NCBI GenBank assembly: GCA_030063045.1
Contig: JAQSEB010000266.1
Location: 1 to 64,000, forward strand
Length of the DNA: 64,000 nucleotides
Direction of reading: 5' to 3'
DNA from: Pratylenchus scribneri
Lineage: Eukaryota; Nematoda; Chromadorea; Rhabditida; Pratylenchidae
How positions within the stretch are numbered: position 1 is the stretch's first letter; each line of letters begins with the position of its first letter. The notes under the pieces are model-generated. The model worked only from the letters and a program-made list of their open reading frames with translations. It did no database searches and had not been told where the DNA came from. Positions 47,701 through 60,874 of this stretch are shown here, piece by piece. Both the position numbers and the translations under genes were made by a program.

Positions 47701-50620
47701 TTTGTGGCCTCCAGAAAGCCAGCCATTCCGGACATTTCCAACAGCTGCTGATTGGATGACCAATTTTGTTGCTGTTGATTTAAGGGCGATGAATCGATGA
47801 AATCCGTCAAAGTGCTACTATCAAAACTGCTTCCAAATCCACTGCTGGTGCTACTTCCGGCCGAACTATTCAAAAATGAGGAGGAAGAGGCGCCGAATGA
47901 TGGCGGTGATTGTTGTTTTTTGTTCTTTCCGGTGGTAAGTGATTTTGATGATGAGGGAATTGAAGAATTCATTGAAGGATTCTGGAGTGGAAAATGGAAT
48001 AAATGAATAAGTTGAATAATTATTAGAAATTTATACATTATCCCAAATGAAGTTTAGGAAATTTATTAAATTTTTTGAATTGATAATATTCGGAAATTCG
48101 GCAATAATTTTAAAAAAAAAAAAACACCATTTTTCCATATTAATGGCTTTCATTTTTTTGTCTGCATTGGATTATCAATACAGTAATCTTATTTAAAAAG
48201 TCGAGGATTAATTTTTGACAAGCAAATGTCGATGATACGAAATTGGAAAATAAATGCAAAGATTTTTAATAAAATCACCTAAAAATTCTTGTAAAATGAC
48301 AGCTATTTTATTTATTCTTTCATTTTTCTAACCCCCTTAAAATTAAAAAATTTGAAAATGTGCCTTTATCAATTAATACTTATGGCCAAATTAATGGTTA
48401 AAAACATTAAAAATCATGGAATTCTCTTAATAATTTATCCGATGTTATTTAAATAAGTCTTATGTGCTTTTTAAAGCTTTAAAATTTAAATAAATATTAT
48501 ATTTTGACCCACATTTTTGCTGGCATTTGCCTTGCCAGCGGTGTTCGGCGCTGCTCTCAATGTGGCCGATGGCATTCCAGTCCCCCCGCCTCCTTTGGGT
48601 CGAACTGCAGTCTTCTTTATCCCAGTGCCCTTCAGCGTATTATTCCGATGCGGAGGTTGGCCAAGAGTCAATTCACCACTTTCTGCCGATTTGCGGGCCA
48701 CAATTAAAGATCTAAAGGAAAAATGAATATGAATACTATAGAAATCAGATGATAAAAAGGGTTTTTGTAAAATTTTTTAGAAATCTTATAAAGGAAACTT
48801 TAAATGTTAAAGTGTGAAAAATTGGTAATTTATTTTTTTAAATTTATGACAATTTTGATAATAATTTCAAATACCAACATTTATAAGTTATAGGTTACAT
48901 TCGTTATTATATTGTTGGCAATTGCCATTAGGAAAATATTTGTATTTAGTAACCAAAATTACACCAGAAAAAATCATAGCTAATTTAGAAATTTTGGGAC
49001 CAAAATTTATAAATTTAAATAACTTTTATAATTACTATTTATTGTCAAGATGGCCAAATATGACGGGAAAAGAAGTGAATATTTGTATTTATATCCAAAA
49101 AATTTTTATTGAAAAATTTTAGCTAATTTGGAAATTTTGGCATCCAATTTTAAATAATTTTTAAAATAAATATTTTATAAAATTAAAATGAAGCACCCAC
49201 TTTTTGAGTGATTCACGGTTGCCAAAATTGAGCCCCGGGCTCAGGAATCTGCTGGCTTCATCCATCAGTGTATTTAAATCGGCTTGTGGATCGGAAATTG
49301 CGGCAAAAATTAATTGGCTCTGCAAAAAAGGAAATTAATAATAAATTGGAAAAATAATTTTATTTATTTATTGGTAAAAAAATAATTTAGTAAAAAAATA
49401 TTTACTATTTTTTTTGTAAAAAATTAATTATATCTTTGGTAATAAAAATTAATTTATTTCAAGAAAAAATATTGGATTCTAGTAGGAATTGAACTCAGGA
49501 CTGAAAAACAAATAACTATGCTTTTACCAACTTGATTCAAGTCATTAAGCGGCTTTCATTTTTATTTCGTTTCATTTCCATAAATATATTTAATTAAACA
49601 AATTATTCAAATTTACAATTAATTTAATATCTTTAAAATTTGATTTTGACTTTTCCCACTTTAAAATATTCTTGCTCGGCCAATTCATGCTCAGTTTGAT
49701 GATTATGTTCGCCCTTTGGAATTCCTTTGGTGTCGCCATCCCAAGTCTCTGCTCGGCCTGAAAATTGAATTAATTAAAATGCTTAAATTAATTGTTGGAA
49801 AATTTTCAAATTTTAATTAGAAAATTTAAAACCTCTTTTAGAATTGAAGAATAAATTTCTCGTCTTTTTTTCCTTTTTTTTTATTAATTTTTCTTCCAAT
49901 TTTCCATTCTTTTTGATATTTTTCATCAATTTTCCCTCAATTTTTTCCAATTTCACTCCAATTTTAATCCGTCCAATCATTTTTATTTTGACTTTTTCTT
50001 GTCGTTTTCCTATTGTCTTCTAACCTTTGCACCAACTCCTTGCACCGGTCAATTTTTTGGCACAAACGCATCGCCAAGTTTTCACCCCTTCCTTCACATG
50101 ATGAATATTGTATCGGTAACCGCCAAGGATCAGCTTTTGATTACCTGAAAAATTTATTATTTGTAAAAGTGAAATTTATAAGGCGAATGTTTTTTTATTA
50201 TTTTAAGTAAAATTTTTCATTTAATGTTTTTGTAAATGGAAATTGGATCATTTATTTTGGACTTTTAGACGAAATTTTCAAGTGACATTCAATCCAGTTA
50301 ATAAACAAAATCATCAAGATAAAAGCCTGGGAATATTCAATTTCAATATTTTACAGAGCATGAAAATATTGACCTCCTATGCTCCTAATCTTCATTTACT
50401 ACCAATTTCTAAATAAATAAATGGCAAATTGATCTTTTTTTAGCATGGTTTTGATAATCAAAATTGCTTATCTATATTCAATTAATCAAATTATTGATCG
50501 CCCAACCAAACCTTTGAACGAAGTTATTATTTGCGGATTTGCCGAATTATATTGCTGGAATTCGAACATATTTCCAATGAATGATTTTTTGTTTGCTTCT
50601 TGCTTAGTCACACAAAAGTC
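44775..50620 (-). CDS. FLYWCH zinc-finger transcription factor (5' end not found)
   Basis: Minus-strand exons 50620-50512, 50144-50025, 49757-49651, 49319-49201, 48711-48513, 47981-47627, 47069-46778, 45998-45674 and 45140-44775 join in phase to 663 residues plus an unknown start. Exons 1-3 form one FLYWCH finger: ITSFKGNQKLILGGYRYNIH, TWRCVC, WCKGRAETW, GEHNHQ. Exon 4 has a helical motif (DPQADLNTLMDEASRFLSPG). The rest is low-complexity: Ser/Gly-rich, poly-Gln (QQQQN), Ala-rich (LLAAALLAAAMLG), a basic KKRKSARV nuclear signal, and a long Asp/Glu tail. The nearest concept is C. elegans FLH-1/2/3, embryonic repressors of microRNA genes (established); orthology is inference. Several donors are GTGGGT rather than GTAAGT. 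Confidence 0.65.
45250..45665. repeat. intronic ~25-bp tandem repeat in the FLYWCH gene
   Basis: About 16 copies of AAAATGTGTTTCATCCCAAC followed by TAAGT, some alternating with a TCCAAACTAATAAAT variant in two-unit blocks. The array ends within 10 bp of the splice donor of the exon ending at 45674. Confidence 0.9.
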
Positions 50621-51480
50621 CTGGAATTTAGTAAATAAATAAATTATTTGTTCATTTTGTTTTACAAACAATTTTCGAATCGGATAATCCTGAGTAGCCT
50701 CTGCTTTTGATGACCAGATTTAAATTGATTGATTTTATTGATGGATGACCGGTTAAGCAATGAAAATTTAAATATTTTGAAGAATTGAAGGCACAATTTA
50801 TTGTTGTTTTGAATTTAAGCAAGTTTAAAATAAGTGAAGTAGTTTTTAAAGTTCAAGGCAATGCAAAAAATGGAAATAAAAGGCACTTAAATTTTTATAT
50901 TTTGGGTTTTGGCTAAAAATTTTATAATTTAATTTATTAAAAATTTGAATTAAAAATGAAGCGATATTTAAATATGTTTAATAATGTAGATTTTGGAATT
51001 AGAATTTCCTCATTAAATATTGTACCTTAAGACATGGTTTGTGAACAAAAATAAAGGAAATTGGTAATTAACCTATTATTCCATTCCGATCTTTGGATTT
51101 TCACTTATTCGAGGAACGAGGATCTTCGTTGGGATTTGGGCATTAGGGTGCATTGTTTTGGCCAAGAAATAAAATTTAAAAAAATAATGCTGTTTTTTAA
51201 AATTTCTTATAAAGAAATTTTCATTGAATAATGAATCATAAATTCATAATGAATTTTATATTTGGATTGGAGTATAAAAACTTTTGGTTTTTTCCCTTAT
51301 TTAACGAAAAAGTAAAATGCCGTATATTTTACAAAGTAAAACCGTTAAGAATAAATTTGGGAAATAGTGAAGTTAAAAGTGACTGACAGCCATGCCGACT
51401 TCCAGCTGTGATTGATTTTATATCGGCTTTTCTGACTTAAGCTTACTTTTAGAAAATGCCGCCATCTAATTCCATTCTAT
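50621..51480. other. 5' side of the FLYWCH gene, nothing firm
   Basis: The first exon or exons of the FLYWCH gene should lie here or further right, but no ATG-bearing exon could be linked by phase. The sequence is AT-rich. Confidence 0.4.
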
Positions 51481-54400
51481 TAAATGGGAATTAGGGAAGG
51501 AAGGAATTCTGGCTGATAATAATTGTGAATAAAATTACAATGAATTTGGAATTGATGGAGTGAATAAATGTGAGGGAATTGTTATGAAGAGAAATGGTGT
51601 AGGGGTGGATTTGGTGTGCGGCAAATGCCAATTTTTGGGTGGTGGTGCGGACAACGTTGTTGCAAAGAGCATTTTGGATTGAATTGAAGGGGTTGGGGGA
51701 AGGTCGGCCGATTTGAGCCGACCACCAACCACTACTGTGCCCGCCAAAGTGTTTGATGGTGGTTTTGTGCGGCGCCCATCCCTCTTCCCAAAATTGGACG
51801 GTGGTAGCGCAAAATTGTTGGTGGCAGGGGAATTTGTGAGAGAGGGGCGATGGCGCGGATCTATGTTGAATAAAAGGGCGGCAATATAGGAGGGGAAAGG
51901 ACGGCACAATGGATGGAAAAGAGAGAGGGAGTTGCCATCGAGCCGATTTTGGTCATCGGAATCGGACTATTCAAATGTGTGCGGGAAAATGCGGCGCGCG
52001 AGAAGAGAATTGGGGCGATGGCACATTCATCGAGCAAAATGAATTGAGAGGGCAGCAGTGCACATTTTAGTCACTAATCGCGCAAATCTTGATGTGAGGA
52101 TTGACCACCAAATATTCAAAGCTTTGATGATTGTGATCAATGTCAACGTTGGATTTTGTGCCATTCTCCTTTTTAAGTCTCAAAAATGCCGAATACCGTA
52201 AATTCTTTTTTTAATACCCCAGTCTCTAATAATAATAATTCCCCGCCCTCGATTTTGAGGACCCATAGCTCCAGGTAGGGTAAACTTTAAAAAAAAATTT
52301 TTTTGCATTTTCTTAGTTCCCTAATGCTCTACAAAATCCCCTATAATTTGTTCAAAAATGCCCACAAATTAAGAGGGCTTGAAAAATAATTCCCCATTGG
52401 GCTATTAAAAAAGTATTTATGTTATTTTTCATATATGCCGAATTATTAAAAGGGGGAGGGAATTTTTAAGCTAGATAGAAAAAAGAATGCCACGAATGGA
52501 AAAGCTGGCGGCGGCTTGCTAACAAGAGTGCTAAAACCTGTTTTTCCAGCATAACAAACAACAATGGTATAGTAGGCATGCTGAAGGAATGAAATGGCGA
52601 GTATGTTTTTGGCGTGAAGAATTGATTTAGGAAAGGAAAGCGTAAAACCAAAATAAATTGTTGCAAATTAAAAGAAGGGGATTAACAATTAAGAAACAAC
52701 ACAGGGCGCAGTGCACTCTTACTTGGCAAATTGTGGAGAAACTGTGGAATAATCTTGATAATTTTAGGAAGGAATTGAAAAATATATTTGTGGACTTTTT
52801 GTGCCGGCTGTCAATTATGACTGGCCAAATCGCTCGGCCATTTGGGCGAGGATTGTTCAAGTCAATTGACTGAAGCAATGATCGACATAGTGTGAAAGAC
52901 GGCAATGGTGAAAAAGTGAAGGGGAGGCCATCGACAATTGTGGCGAGAGCCACCACCGTCGGCCCTGTCCAGAGTCCATTTCTGAATGAAAAGTGGAAGG
53001 TGGTTGGTCCGCCAAGAGTCAGCCACAAGTCCCCTTCGGGGCCGGCGATGTTTGGCTGTGACTGATGGGAATGAATGAGTGGTCGGCGGCGGCCCGGCCC
53101 AAAAGAGTGGTGGTTGGGGCTGGGAAGGAGAAGAATGGTTGGCGCAATGATGGCGGCAATCGGCTGGCAGCATTCATTCACAACGGCCCCAATGATGGAA
53201 GGGGGAAAAGAGGAGGGGCGCCCGAAAACACACTGTTTACAATGCGCGAAACAACAATTTTTGCCGCGGCCTTTTCCACCCCCTTCCCTTTCCCAATGCC
53301 CAGCCCTTCTGCCGAGCCGACTCGTTTTCGCCAACCAAGCAGCCGGCCTCCTTTCCCATCTTCCTACCAGCCACCCCTTTCAGCCCTTTTCGCGCCGCTG
53401 CTGTGCCTTTGCCCAGCCACAAAGTGCGCCGCTGCCGTCGTCAAAGTCCTTTTCCTCAACATTTTCCTTTTCCAATCCTTTCTTCCCCCTTTCCCACTCC
53501 TCCAGCAGCATTCACGGCCTTTTTCCCTTCCATCCATAGGAGAGGAGGAGCATTGCCGCTGCCAACGATGCACACAAAAACTTTTTGGAAAGTAAATAGA
53601 CCGATAGGCCCCGACGTGATTTGCGCCGGCTTTCTCAACATTGGGCCATTTGGCAGAGGGAAGAGAAATATTTTACGTTTTGGTGGCACTGCTACGAAAT
53701 AATTTGGCCCAAAATTGGTTGACGCTGATGAAATGAAAAATGGTGATGGTGAATGGTGAAAGGGTCCTTTGGGGGATGGAGGATAGGCAAAGGCACACAC
53801 CGGACCTAAAAAGGAACACGGCGCTCTAGGGGGAGGAGGGAGGTTGGCTCAAATGTGTGACTGGAAAATGTGTGTGATTGTGGGGCCATTCTATTTGGGT
53901 GAAAGGGAAAATGGAAAAGGTGGAGGCACATTTTTGGGTGGGGTTGAGCACAAAATAGCGATGTGAATGCTGCCATGGCCGATAGGCCCCTCTTTGCCTA
54001 TTTTGAAAACGAATTGTGTGAATGAAATGTGGAGGAAGGTTGAAGCGAGAATGGCGGCTGGAAGGAAGAAGAGGGAAGGCAGAAGAGGCCGATTAAGGCA
54101 GCCGGGACCAACCCATCATTGGGCGCCGTGGCAGAGCCCAAAACGGAGATGGCAATGCTAGGAAAGGTGAAAGGGGGGGGGGCTGACTGGGCAGAAAAGT
54201 GTGCACTGATGATGGCGGAATGAAGGGAGGAGGGAGCGCCGGTGGGCCGATGTGAAATGGTAAAAGGGAGGAGGACGAGAAATCAGCGCCGATGGGGACG
54301 GCGGCAGCGACCGACCCTGACGGCCCTTTCTTCATTCACAAATTCTGCCCGATGTGAAATGGCAATGTGAATGAATGGAAGTATTGGAAGAATTGGGAAG

Positions 54401-57400
54401 GGCAAAGGCACACACTGGGCAAGGGCAAAATATGTTGGGGGAACAAAACTGCAATGGTTTTGTGTGTTGGTTTGGCATGGCAGGCCCAGGGCAAATGACT
54501 GAATGTGAAGGAGGGTTTTGGCGAAAGTGGGGAGATGGGCCGACTGACTGAGGGTGGAATGAATGGGAATGGGTGGGGGAAGGGAGCCCCGGGAAAGATA
54601 AACGCCGGCACAAATTGATTGCTCCGGCTCTTCACATTCCACCCTCCTCCACATTTTCCCTTTCCTTTCGTTCTTGGCCCCGGCAATGGAGGGGAAAAGC
54701 GAAAACCACCCAATGGCTTCCTTCACATCGGCGGCCACGATTGAGGCCTAGTCATCGATGGCGGCAGCGGCGGCCCAATCGGCCACTGTGTCGTTGTCTT
54801 CGCCGAGAGGGTTGGCCTCCTCTCCTCAATGTTGGCCCAAAAGGCCCTTCTTTTTACCCAGCACTCCTCCTCCACATTTTCGTCCCCATTCACAAAATCG
54901 GTGGCCCCGGACCGGGCCGTGCCTGCCCACCCCATCACCATTGAAACGTCAACACACACACACACAGGATACAGTCTTTTGGCTCAGAATTGGTGGGATG
55001 AGAAAATGGGCCAAAATGAAAGAAAAGGAGGGAGGAACAAGAGAGGAGCTCAACTGCTGGATGGACTTTCGCGGGCATTGTTGGACTGACTTTGTGAGGT
55101 GACCAGCAGCATACAGATCAAAGAAGAATTGGTCACGAAAATGTCGAGGATTGGGGAAATGGGGGAAATGAGGGAAAAATGCGCGCAAAAATTTAGGCCA
55201 TTTTATAAAAGGGAGGCCAAAATGGCTTAGAATAGAAGAGGCCCAAATGGCTTTGATGTGGATAGTTGAAAAGGAAGAAGTCAAAATGGCTTTGAATGGG
55301 ATTGATGGATTTTGCGCGAAAATGGCAACAATATTTTTAGGCACTCATATCAAAGGGCACAAAAATATTTCCCCACTCCATAAAAGTTGTAAATGGATCC
55401 CCCTTTCTATTTGTGCCCATTTATTTTCTTTGAATGAATGGCCAGCAATCCGCCGGTTTTACTTTTTGCCGATCCCCCAAGTCTCCGTCGATTTGTGCTT
55501 GGGAAAATGCCTTGGGGGGAAATTTGCTGCATTGCTCTTTGCCCTTTTCATCGCCTTTCTTCTTTTCTCGGCGCCCCTTCCCCTTCAGGGCCGTTTTTGT
55601 TCGCCGCCGCCGTATAATAAATGGATTGATGGCGCGCTCCAGGCAAATTTGAACTTTGGCAGCAGCGAAGTTTGTTTCGCCTTCTATTTTTACTTTTAAA
55701 ATGCTTTTTTTTCAAAAAGGATGGAAATGGGAAGGGAAGGGGCCATTTTTATGCTCCCAATAACGCTCATTTGTCCCATTGTTGATTTCTATATCAAATT
55801 AATGAGCAAACTTTTGGCTATCAATTGATATTAATTTTTGGTTCACAGTAGTGATGAAAATGTATCTAAAAAACTTAAAATATTCTTTACAATGGATTAA
55901 CCAAATTTTCAATGGTTTTTTGGGCTTAACTCCACAATTTTGAGCCAATTTAAATAAAATTGATATTTTATTAGGTAGGCAATAGCCTATTCCCTATTCT
56001 TTAAACGGTTATCAAAAATAATTAAATTGGTTCTGTCTTTGATCAATTATTTTAAATGGCACCAAGTTGGACCGACAAATTGGTCTGCTCCGAATTGTAA
56101 GGAAGCAATCCCGGCGCTGCCAATATTTAGATTTGGGATATAGCCCATCAAACTGCCAAAATGATTACTGCTGCCAAAAGTGGTGGCAGAGGTATGGTGG
56201 CAATGAAAGTGGTTGGGGGTTGGGAATTGGCGGAATGAATTAGAGGGAAGGGCCAAATTGATTGGGAGAGGGTGGCAGGCAAAATGGCCGACCGAGCACC
56301 GCTGCCGTGGTTGATGTGAGCAAAAGGGGGCGAATGTGTGATGGAATGGAATGATGGGCCGGAAAATAGGAAAAGGAAAGGTGGGAAGGGAGGCTGGTTG
56401 ATATTGGCGGCCCAGGGCCGGCTCCTCTTTCTACCCTGCCCTTCATCATCGGCGGCGGCGCTGCCACCATTCCTTTGTCTTCTTCTTCCCAATCGGCGGC
56501 GGTGTCCCGTGGCAGCCGCCGACTCCGTTGTGCTCATCAACCAACAACATTCATTCTCGGCCTCACCAATGATGGCCTGACGATGCGCCTCAATCAAAAT
56601 ATGGGCAGTCGAGAGTCGGCGATGATTGTGCCCTTTCCCCTTTTTAATGGGTCTTGAGACCGACGAAAAGGATAGAAAAGGAAACGGCCAAATCAAACAA
56701 TTGGTTTTTAAGGCAAATGCCAATATAATGCGGGAATTAGTGACTAAAAATTAGGCAAAAATTGAAAAGAAATTGGAAAAATTGAGATGCCCGCAATTAA
56801 AAATAAACACAAAAGAGGTGGAATTAATTTACAAAACAGGCGGAATTATTCTAAGCGAAAACACAAACAGGCGGAATTATTCTAAGCGAAAACACAAAGA
56901 GGCGGAATTATTCTAAGCGAAAATACAAAAAGGCGGAATTATTCTAAGCGAAAACACAAATAGGAGGAATTATTCTAAGCGAAAACACAAAAAGGCGGAA
57001 TTATTCTAAGCGAAAACACAAAGAGGCGGAATTATTCTAAGCGAAAACACAAAAAGGCGGAATTATTCTAAGCGAAAACACAAAGAGGCGGAATTATTCT
57101 AAGCGAAAACACAAAGAGGCGGAATTATTCTAAGCGAAAACACAAAACAGGCGGAATTATTCTAAGCGAAAACACAAATAGGAGGAATTATTCTAAGCGA
57201 AAACACAAAACAGGCGGAATTATTCTAAGCGAAAACACAAACAGGCGGAATTATTCTAAGCGAAAACACAAAGAGGCGGAATTATTCTAAGCGAAAACAC
57301 AAAACAGGCGGAATTATTCTAAGCGAAAACACAAAACAGGCGGAATTATTCTAAAAACACAAAACAGGCGGAATTATTCAAAGCGAAAACACAAACAGGC

Positions 57401-58330
57401 GGAATAAGCGAAAACACAAAATAGGCGGAATTATTCTAAGCGAAAACGCAAAACAGGCGGAATTATTCTAAGCGAAAACACAAACAAGCAGAATTATTCT
57501 AAGTTGAAAATATAAACAGACGGAAATATAGAAAAAGTTGCAAAGTAAAAATACAAAAACTTTTTGTCCAATTTTAAAATATTTTATATTCTACTTTTTC
57601 ATCGTTATCATTTACTTGAAAATAAGAAAGTTTTGAAATGAATATTGGCCAAAATTTATAAAAAAATTCCATATTACTCATCCGTCCACATTCATTGCCA
57701 TTTCACATTTTTGTATCCCATGATTCTCCTTTCACATTCTCAACAAAGGCCTCTTTCTGCCACCTTGCCATAATGGAATGCGGCCGGCGCGCCTCACAAA
57801 TCGACGGCGGTGGCGATGGGACAATTCTCAATTTTGGTGCTTCGGCCCCATCATCCCCCTTCACAAATTCCCGTTTATTTTGCCCAGTCTTTGGCTGGGT
57901 CTCGACTCTCGACACATAGCACAGCACAGGGTGAGGTCGGCGCCCCGGCCCAACCATCCATCGCCATTTTCTCCTTATTTTTTCAAAGCGCCAACGTCTC
58001 CCCCACCCATCCCCATTCACCTATATACAATTTCGCCATCATCAATATTTTGGCTCGTCGATATTTTAGGGTGGAGGCACCGCCGGCCCGATTTGTGTGT
58101 ATATTTATTCTATTTGTGTGCCTTACCCTCAATTTTTGGTTTTGGGTCGGCCAAATCATCCACCGTTGCCACCAATTTTTAGTGTGGACTGTGGATGGAA
58201 GAAAGGAAAAGGCGAATTTATTATTGGAAATAAATTTGGGAGAATAATGGCGCCATCAATAAATGGAGAATGGGAGACTAATTGTTTGCGGGAATATTTC
58301 CCGCACACTCAAAATTTTTAGGACGTCACC
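51481..58330. other. extended GC-rich intergenic region without a convincing gene
   Basis: The base composition changes abruptly near 51.5 kb and returns to AT-rich near 58.3 kb. Many overlapping open frames exist on both strands, the longest at 53334-52627 (-), but they are a by-product of low AT content: they lack domains, overlap in up to four frames, and are Pro/Ser/His/Arg-rich. The region lies between the divergent FLYWCH and solute-binding genes and could be a large regulatory region or hold untranslated first exons. A satellite occupies 56820-57535. Confidence 0.5.
56820..57535. repeat. 31-bp satellite, about 23 copies (left of solute-binding gene)
   Basis: The unit is AGGCGGAATTATTCTAAGCG then AAAACACAAAC/G. 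The same satellite recurs at 61200-61685. It shares ACAGGCGGAATTA and TTCT with the 41-bp satellite at 29496-30329. Confidence 0.9.
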
Positions 58331-58793
58331 TTTAAAAGTATTAATGGCTTTGGCACTGACATCAGGAAAAATTTGGAGAATAAAGAGGAATAAAGTGAAA
58401 TTGGAATAATATATAGAAATGGCAAGATGGAAGTTGGAAAAAATTGTAAAAAATTTTTTTTAATTGAAAAATTGACACATTTTCATTTTCATTTATTATA
58501 GCCTACTCAAAACTGTTAAATTAACAAAAATATCTTTCTAAAATTTTTAAAAAGCATTTTTCTTCATCCAAATTCAATTTGAATTTAATTTTTAGTCTCA
58601 AAAATTGGTTCCTTAGTTTTACCAAATTATGGAAAACCCAACCACTAAAAAAGATTAATCGGTCCATTAAAATGTAAATTTTTTAAATATGCTCTATCGC
58701 CATCGTTCATTTTGAATATATAGAAGGGGGATATATATAGAATTTAAGCACACCAAAACCATTTACTTTTTTCATTATTGTCCCAAAAAGTTT

Positions 58794-60874
58794 ATGTTGC
58801 CCATAAATAAATTTTTTCACCTCTCATTTTTCTTCATTTTGGTTTGGGCAGTGATAAAATTGGAGTCAAAAAATTCGCAAAAACTTAAACAGCGCCCAAA
58901 AATTGCTGTTGAAAATCGAACAATTGAACAAATTTATGAGGCAGCATTAGCCGAAGGTGGCCAACTTGTTGTGTACGCCAATGGGAACCGTGCATTCCAG
59001 GCATGTTCTATTTGTTGAGCACCTATTTAGGAGAGCCATTTATATTTCATATGATTCAGATACTTTATAAATGTTGCCATCTTCAATGAATTTTAAATAT
59101 GCAATGAAAAACTATAAATATTTCAGGCTCGAACATTATCACAGATGGTGCCTGCCTTCCAACGCCGATTTCCCGGCGTAAATTTAACTATTGTTGTGGA
59201 CAAAACGAACACACACGCTTCTCGGGCAAATGTCCAATTAGAGTTGGGCTCTGTGGTTTTTGACTTAGTTCAGTTGGAATCTGTGCATGATTTTTATAGA
59301 TGGAAAGCTCAAAATGTTTGTAAAATTAAATAAACCAATTTTCTAAAAATGTAATTATTAAATCTTGCTTAAATAACGCCAAATATTTTTCACATTTTTA
59401 AATGTTGGCATATTCTCGTAAAAATGGCAAAATATGGCTTGAATAAAGAGAATATTTTTGTTTAGTGTCCGAAATTAACTTATTAGATAAAACAGCGATT
59501 GTTTTAAATTTTCGACATACTTAAATTATATAAATTCCAATGTTCCATCATTTTATATTTAGAATTTGTACTACTATAAGCCAATTGCATGGGACTCCAT
59601 TCATTCGGCATTCCGTGACTGCGATGGAGCGTTCACCTCAATTTCTGGTACAGTATTCTCCCTAGTGGTGAATACAGCATTACTACCCAATCAGTCGGAT
59701 TGGCCTCGGAGTTTTGGCGAATTGGTTGACGATCCCAAATTCTATGGAAAAATTTTGGCCGCATATCCCATTGATGTTGATGCGCCTGATACAATTCTTT
59801 ATGGGTATTTTAATTACGGATTAACTATAAATATAAAAATTTTGGCTTGACCAAATAAATTTAATTTGTTTTTTACATTTCCCATATAATACAAAGAAAA
59901 ATAAATAAATAAATCTTTTGCTCATTGATAGGTACAAACAAATTTTGGACAAATATGGCTACAATTGGATGACCAAATTGATGAAACAAAATGTGACATT
60001 TATGCGGGACACCAGTCTAATTTCAGCAGCCATGAGTTCTGGCCAATTCTCTATTGGACTATTTGGGTGGCAATCAGGCAATGTGTCCAATCAGCGGTTC
60101 GTTCTTCCAGAGGAGGATAAATTTGTTTCATATACAGTGCTTACCGCCATATTCAATGAGGCAAATTTTTTGAATATTAATTTCACAATTAAATTTTGGG
60201 TCATTCTTTCTATCATTCATAAATTTGGATGTTTAAATTATATACAATTTATAGAGTATTCTCTTAATTATTGGCCAATTTTTTCCCATTTACTTACAAA
60301 ATTAAAAAGAAAAGATAATCATAAAAATATCATTTAAACAATGGGCAATTAAAATTTAAGTATCGAGATTTTCGAAATTAATTTCTTAATTGCTTATTAT
60401 TTATTTTTATTAATTAATTTCCAATAACTAGGGCTTAGGAAAGAATTTTTCTTCAATATCATTTAAATTTAATAAAAACCATTCAAATTTTGCAAATCAT
60501 TTTTTCAAGTTTATTAGATAAATTTGAAAAATTATTAATAATTTTCAATTAGGTATATTTTTAATTTATCATGCATTTTTCGAGTTAAAAAATAAAAAAA
60601 TCATCACAATTTCTTATATATCTCATCGAACCTCTAAATTTCTATTCAAACAAAAAAATTCCAGAGTCCGCACAAGGAGGCGGCAAAATTGTACATAAAT
60701 TGGCAGCTTGAAAAGGAGATGCAACAAACATTGGCTTGGACCGTTCGAGAAGATATGGCACCAACCAACGGTTTTCGACATATTTGGGAATATGGCGCCC
60801 AAAGCAGTTATGCAGATTATGTGCGCTTCTATTTGGATCGAGCCGGTGCAGAACGAGTTCGAAATGCGGTCTAG
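58794..60874 (+). CDS. secreted ABC-type solute-binding protein (periplasmic-binding-protein fold)
   Basis: Exons 58794-59000, 59127-59315, 59563-59804, 59932-60160 and 60665-60874 join in phase to 358 residues, full length for a family-1/6 extracellular solute-binding protein. Residues 1-20 are a signal peptide (LSFFFILVWAVIK core). The mature start EQIYEAALAEGGQLVVYANG is the typical first strand of the bacterial and fungal Fe(III)/polyamine-type binding proteins. It is followed by FQRRFPGVNLTIVVDKT, DLVQLESVHDFYRW, YYYKPIAWDS, SLVVNTALLP, SFGELVDDPKFYGKI and, near the end, SPHKEAAKLYINWQLEKEMQ. Animals normally lack this family, while some fungi and oomycetes have it, so horizontal acquisition followed by intron gain is the leading inference. 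Two of the four introns (59001, 60161) need GC donors. Confidence 0.8.

Noticed and set aside
49473..49553. tRNA-like sequence on the minus strand
   Set aside because: It has AAGTTGGTAAAAGCATAG and AGTTCAATTCC, similar to A and B boxes, but the acceptor stem does not pair and no anticodon arm forms. At most a decayed tRNA or SINE fragment.
52627..53334. A 235-codon minus-strand frame in the GC-rich region
   Set aside because: It overlaps several equally long frames on the plus strand, is biased to Ser/Pro/His/Arg, has no domain or signal, and sits in DNA where stop codons are rare because of composition.
53065..53595. Long plus-strand frames in the GC-rich region
   Set aside because: Two different frames are open over the same bases and neither has protein-like character; they are composition artefacts.
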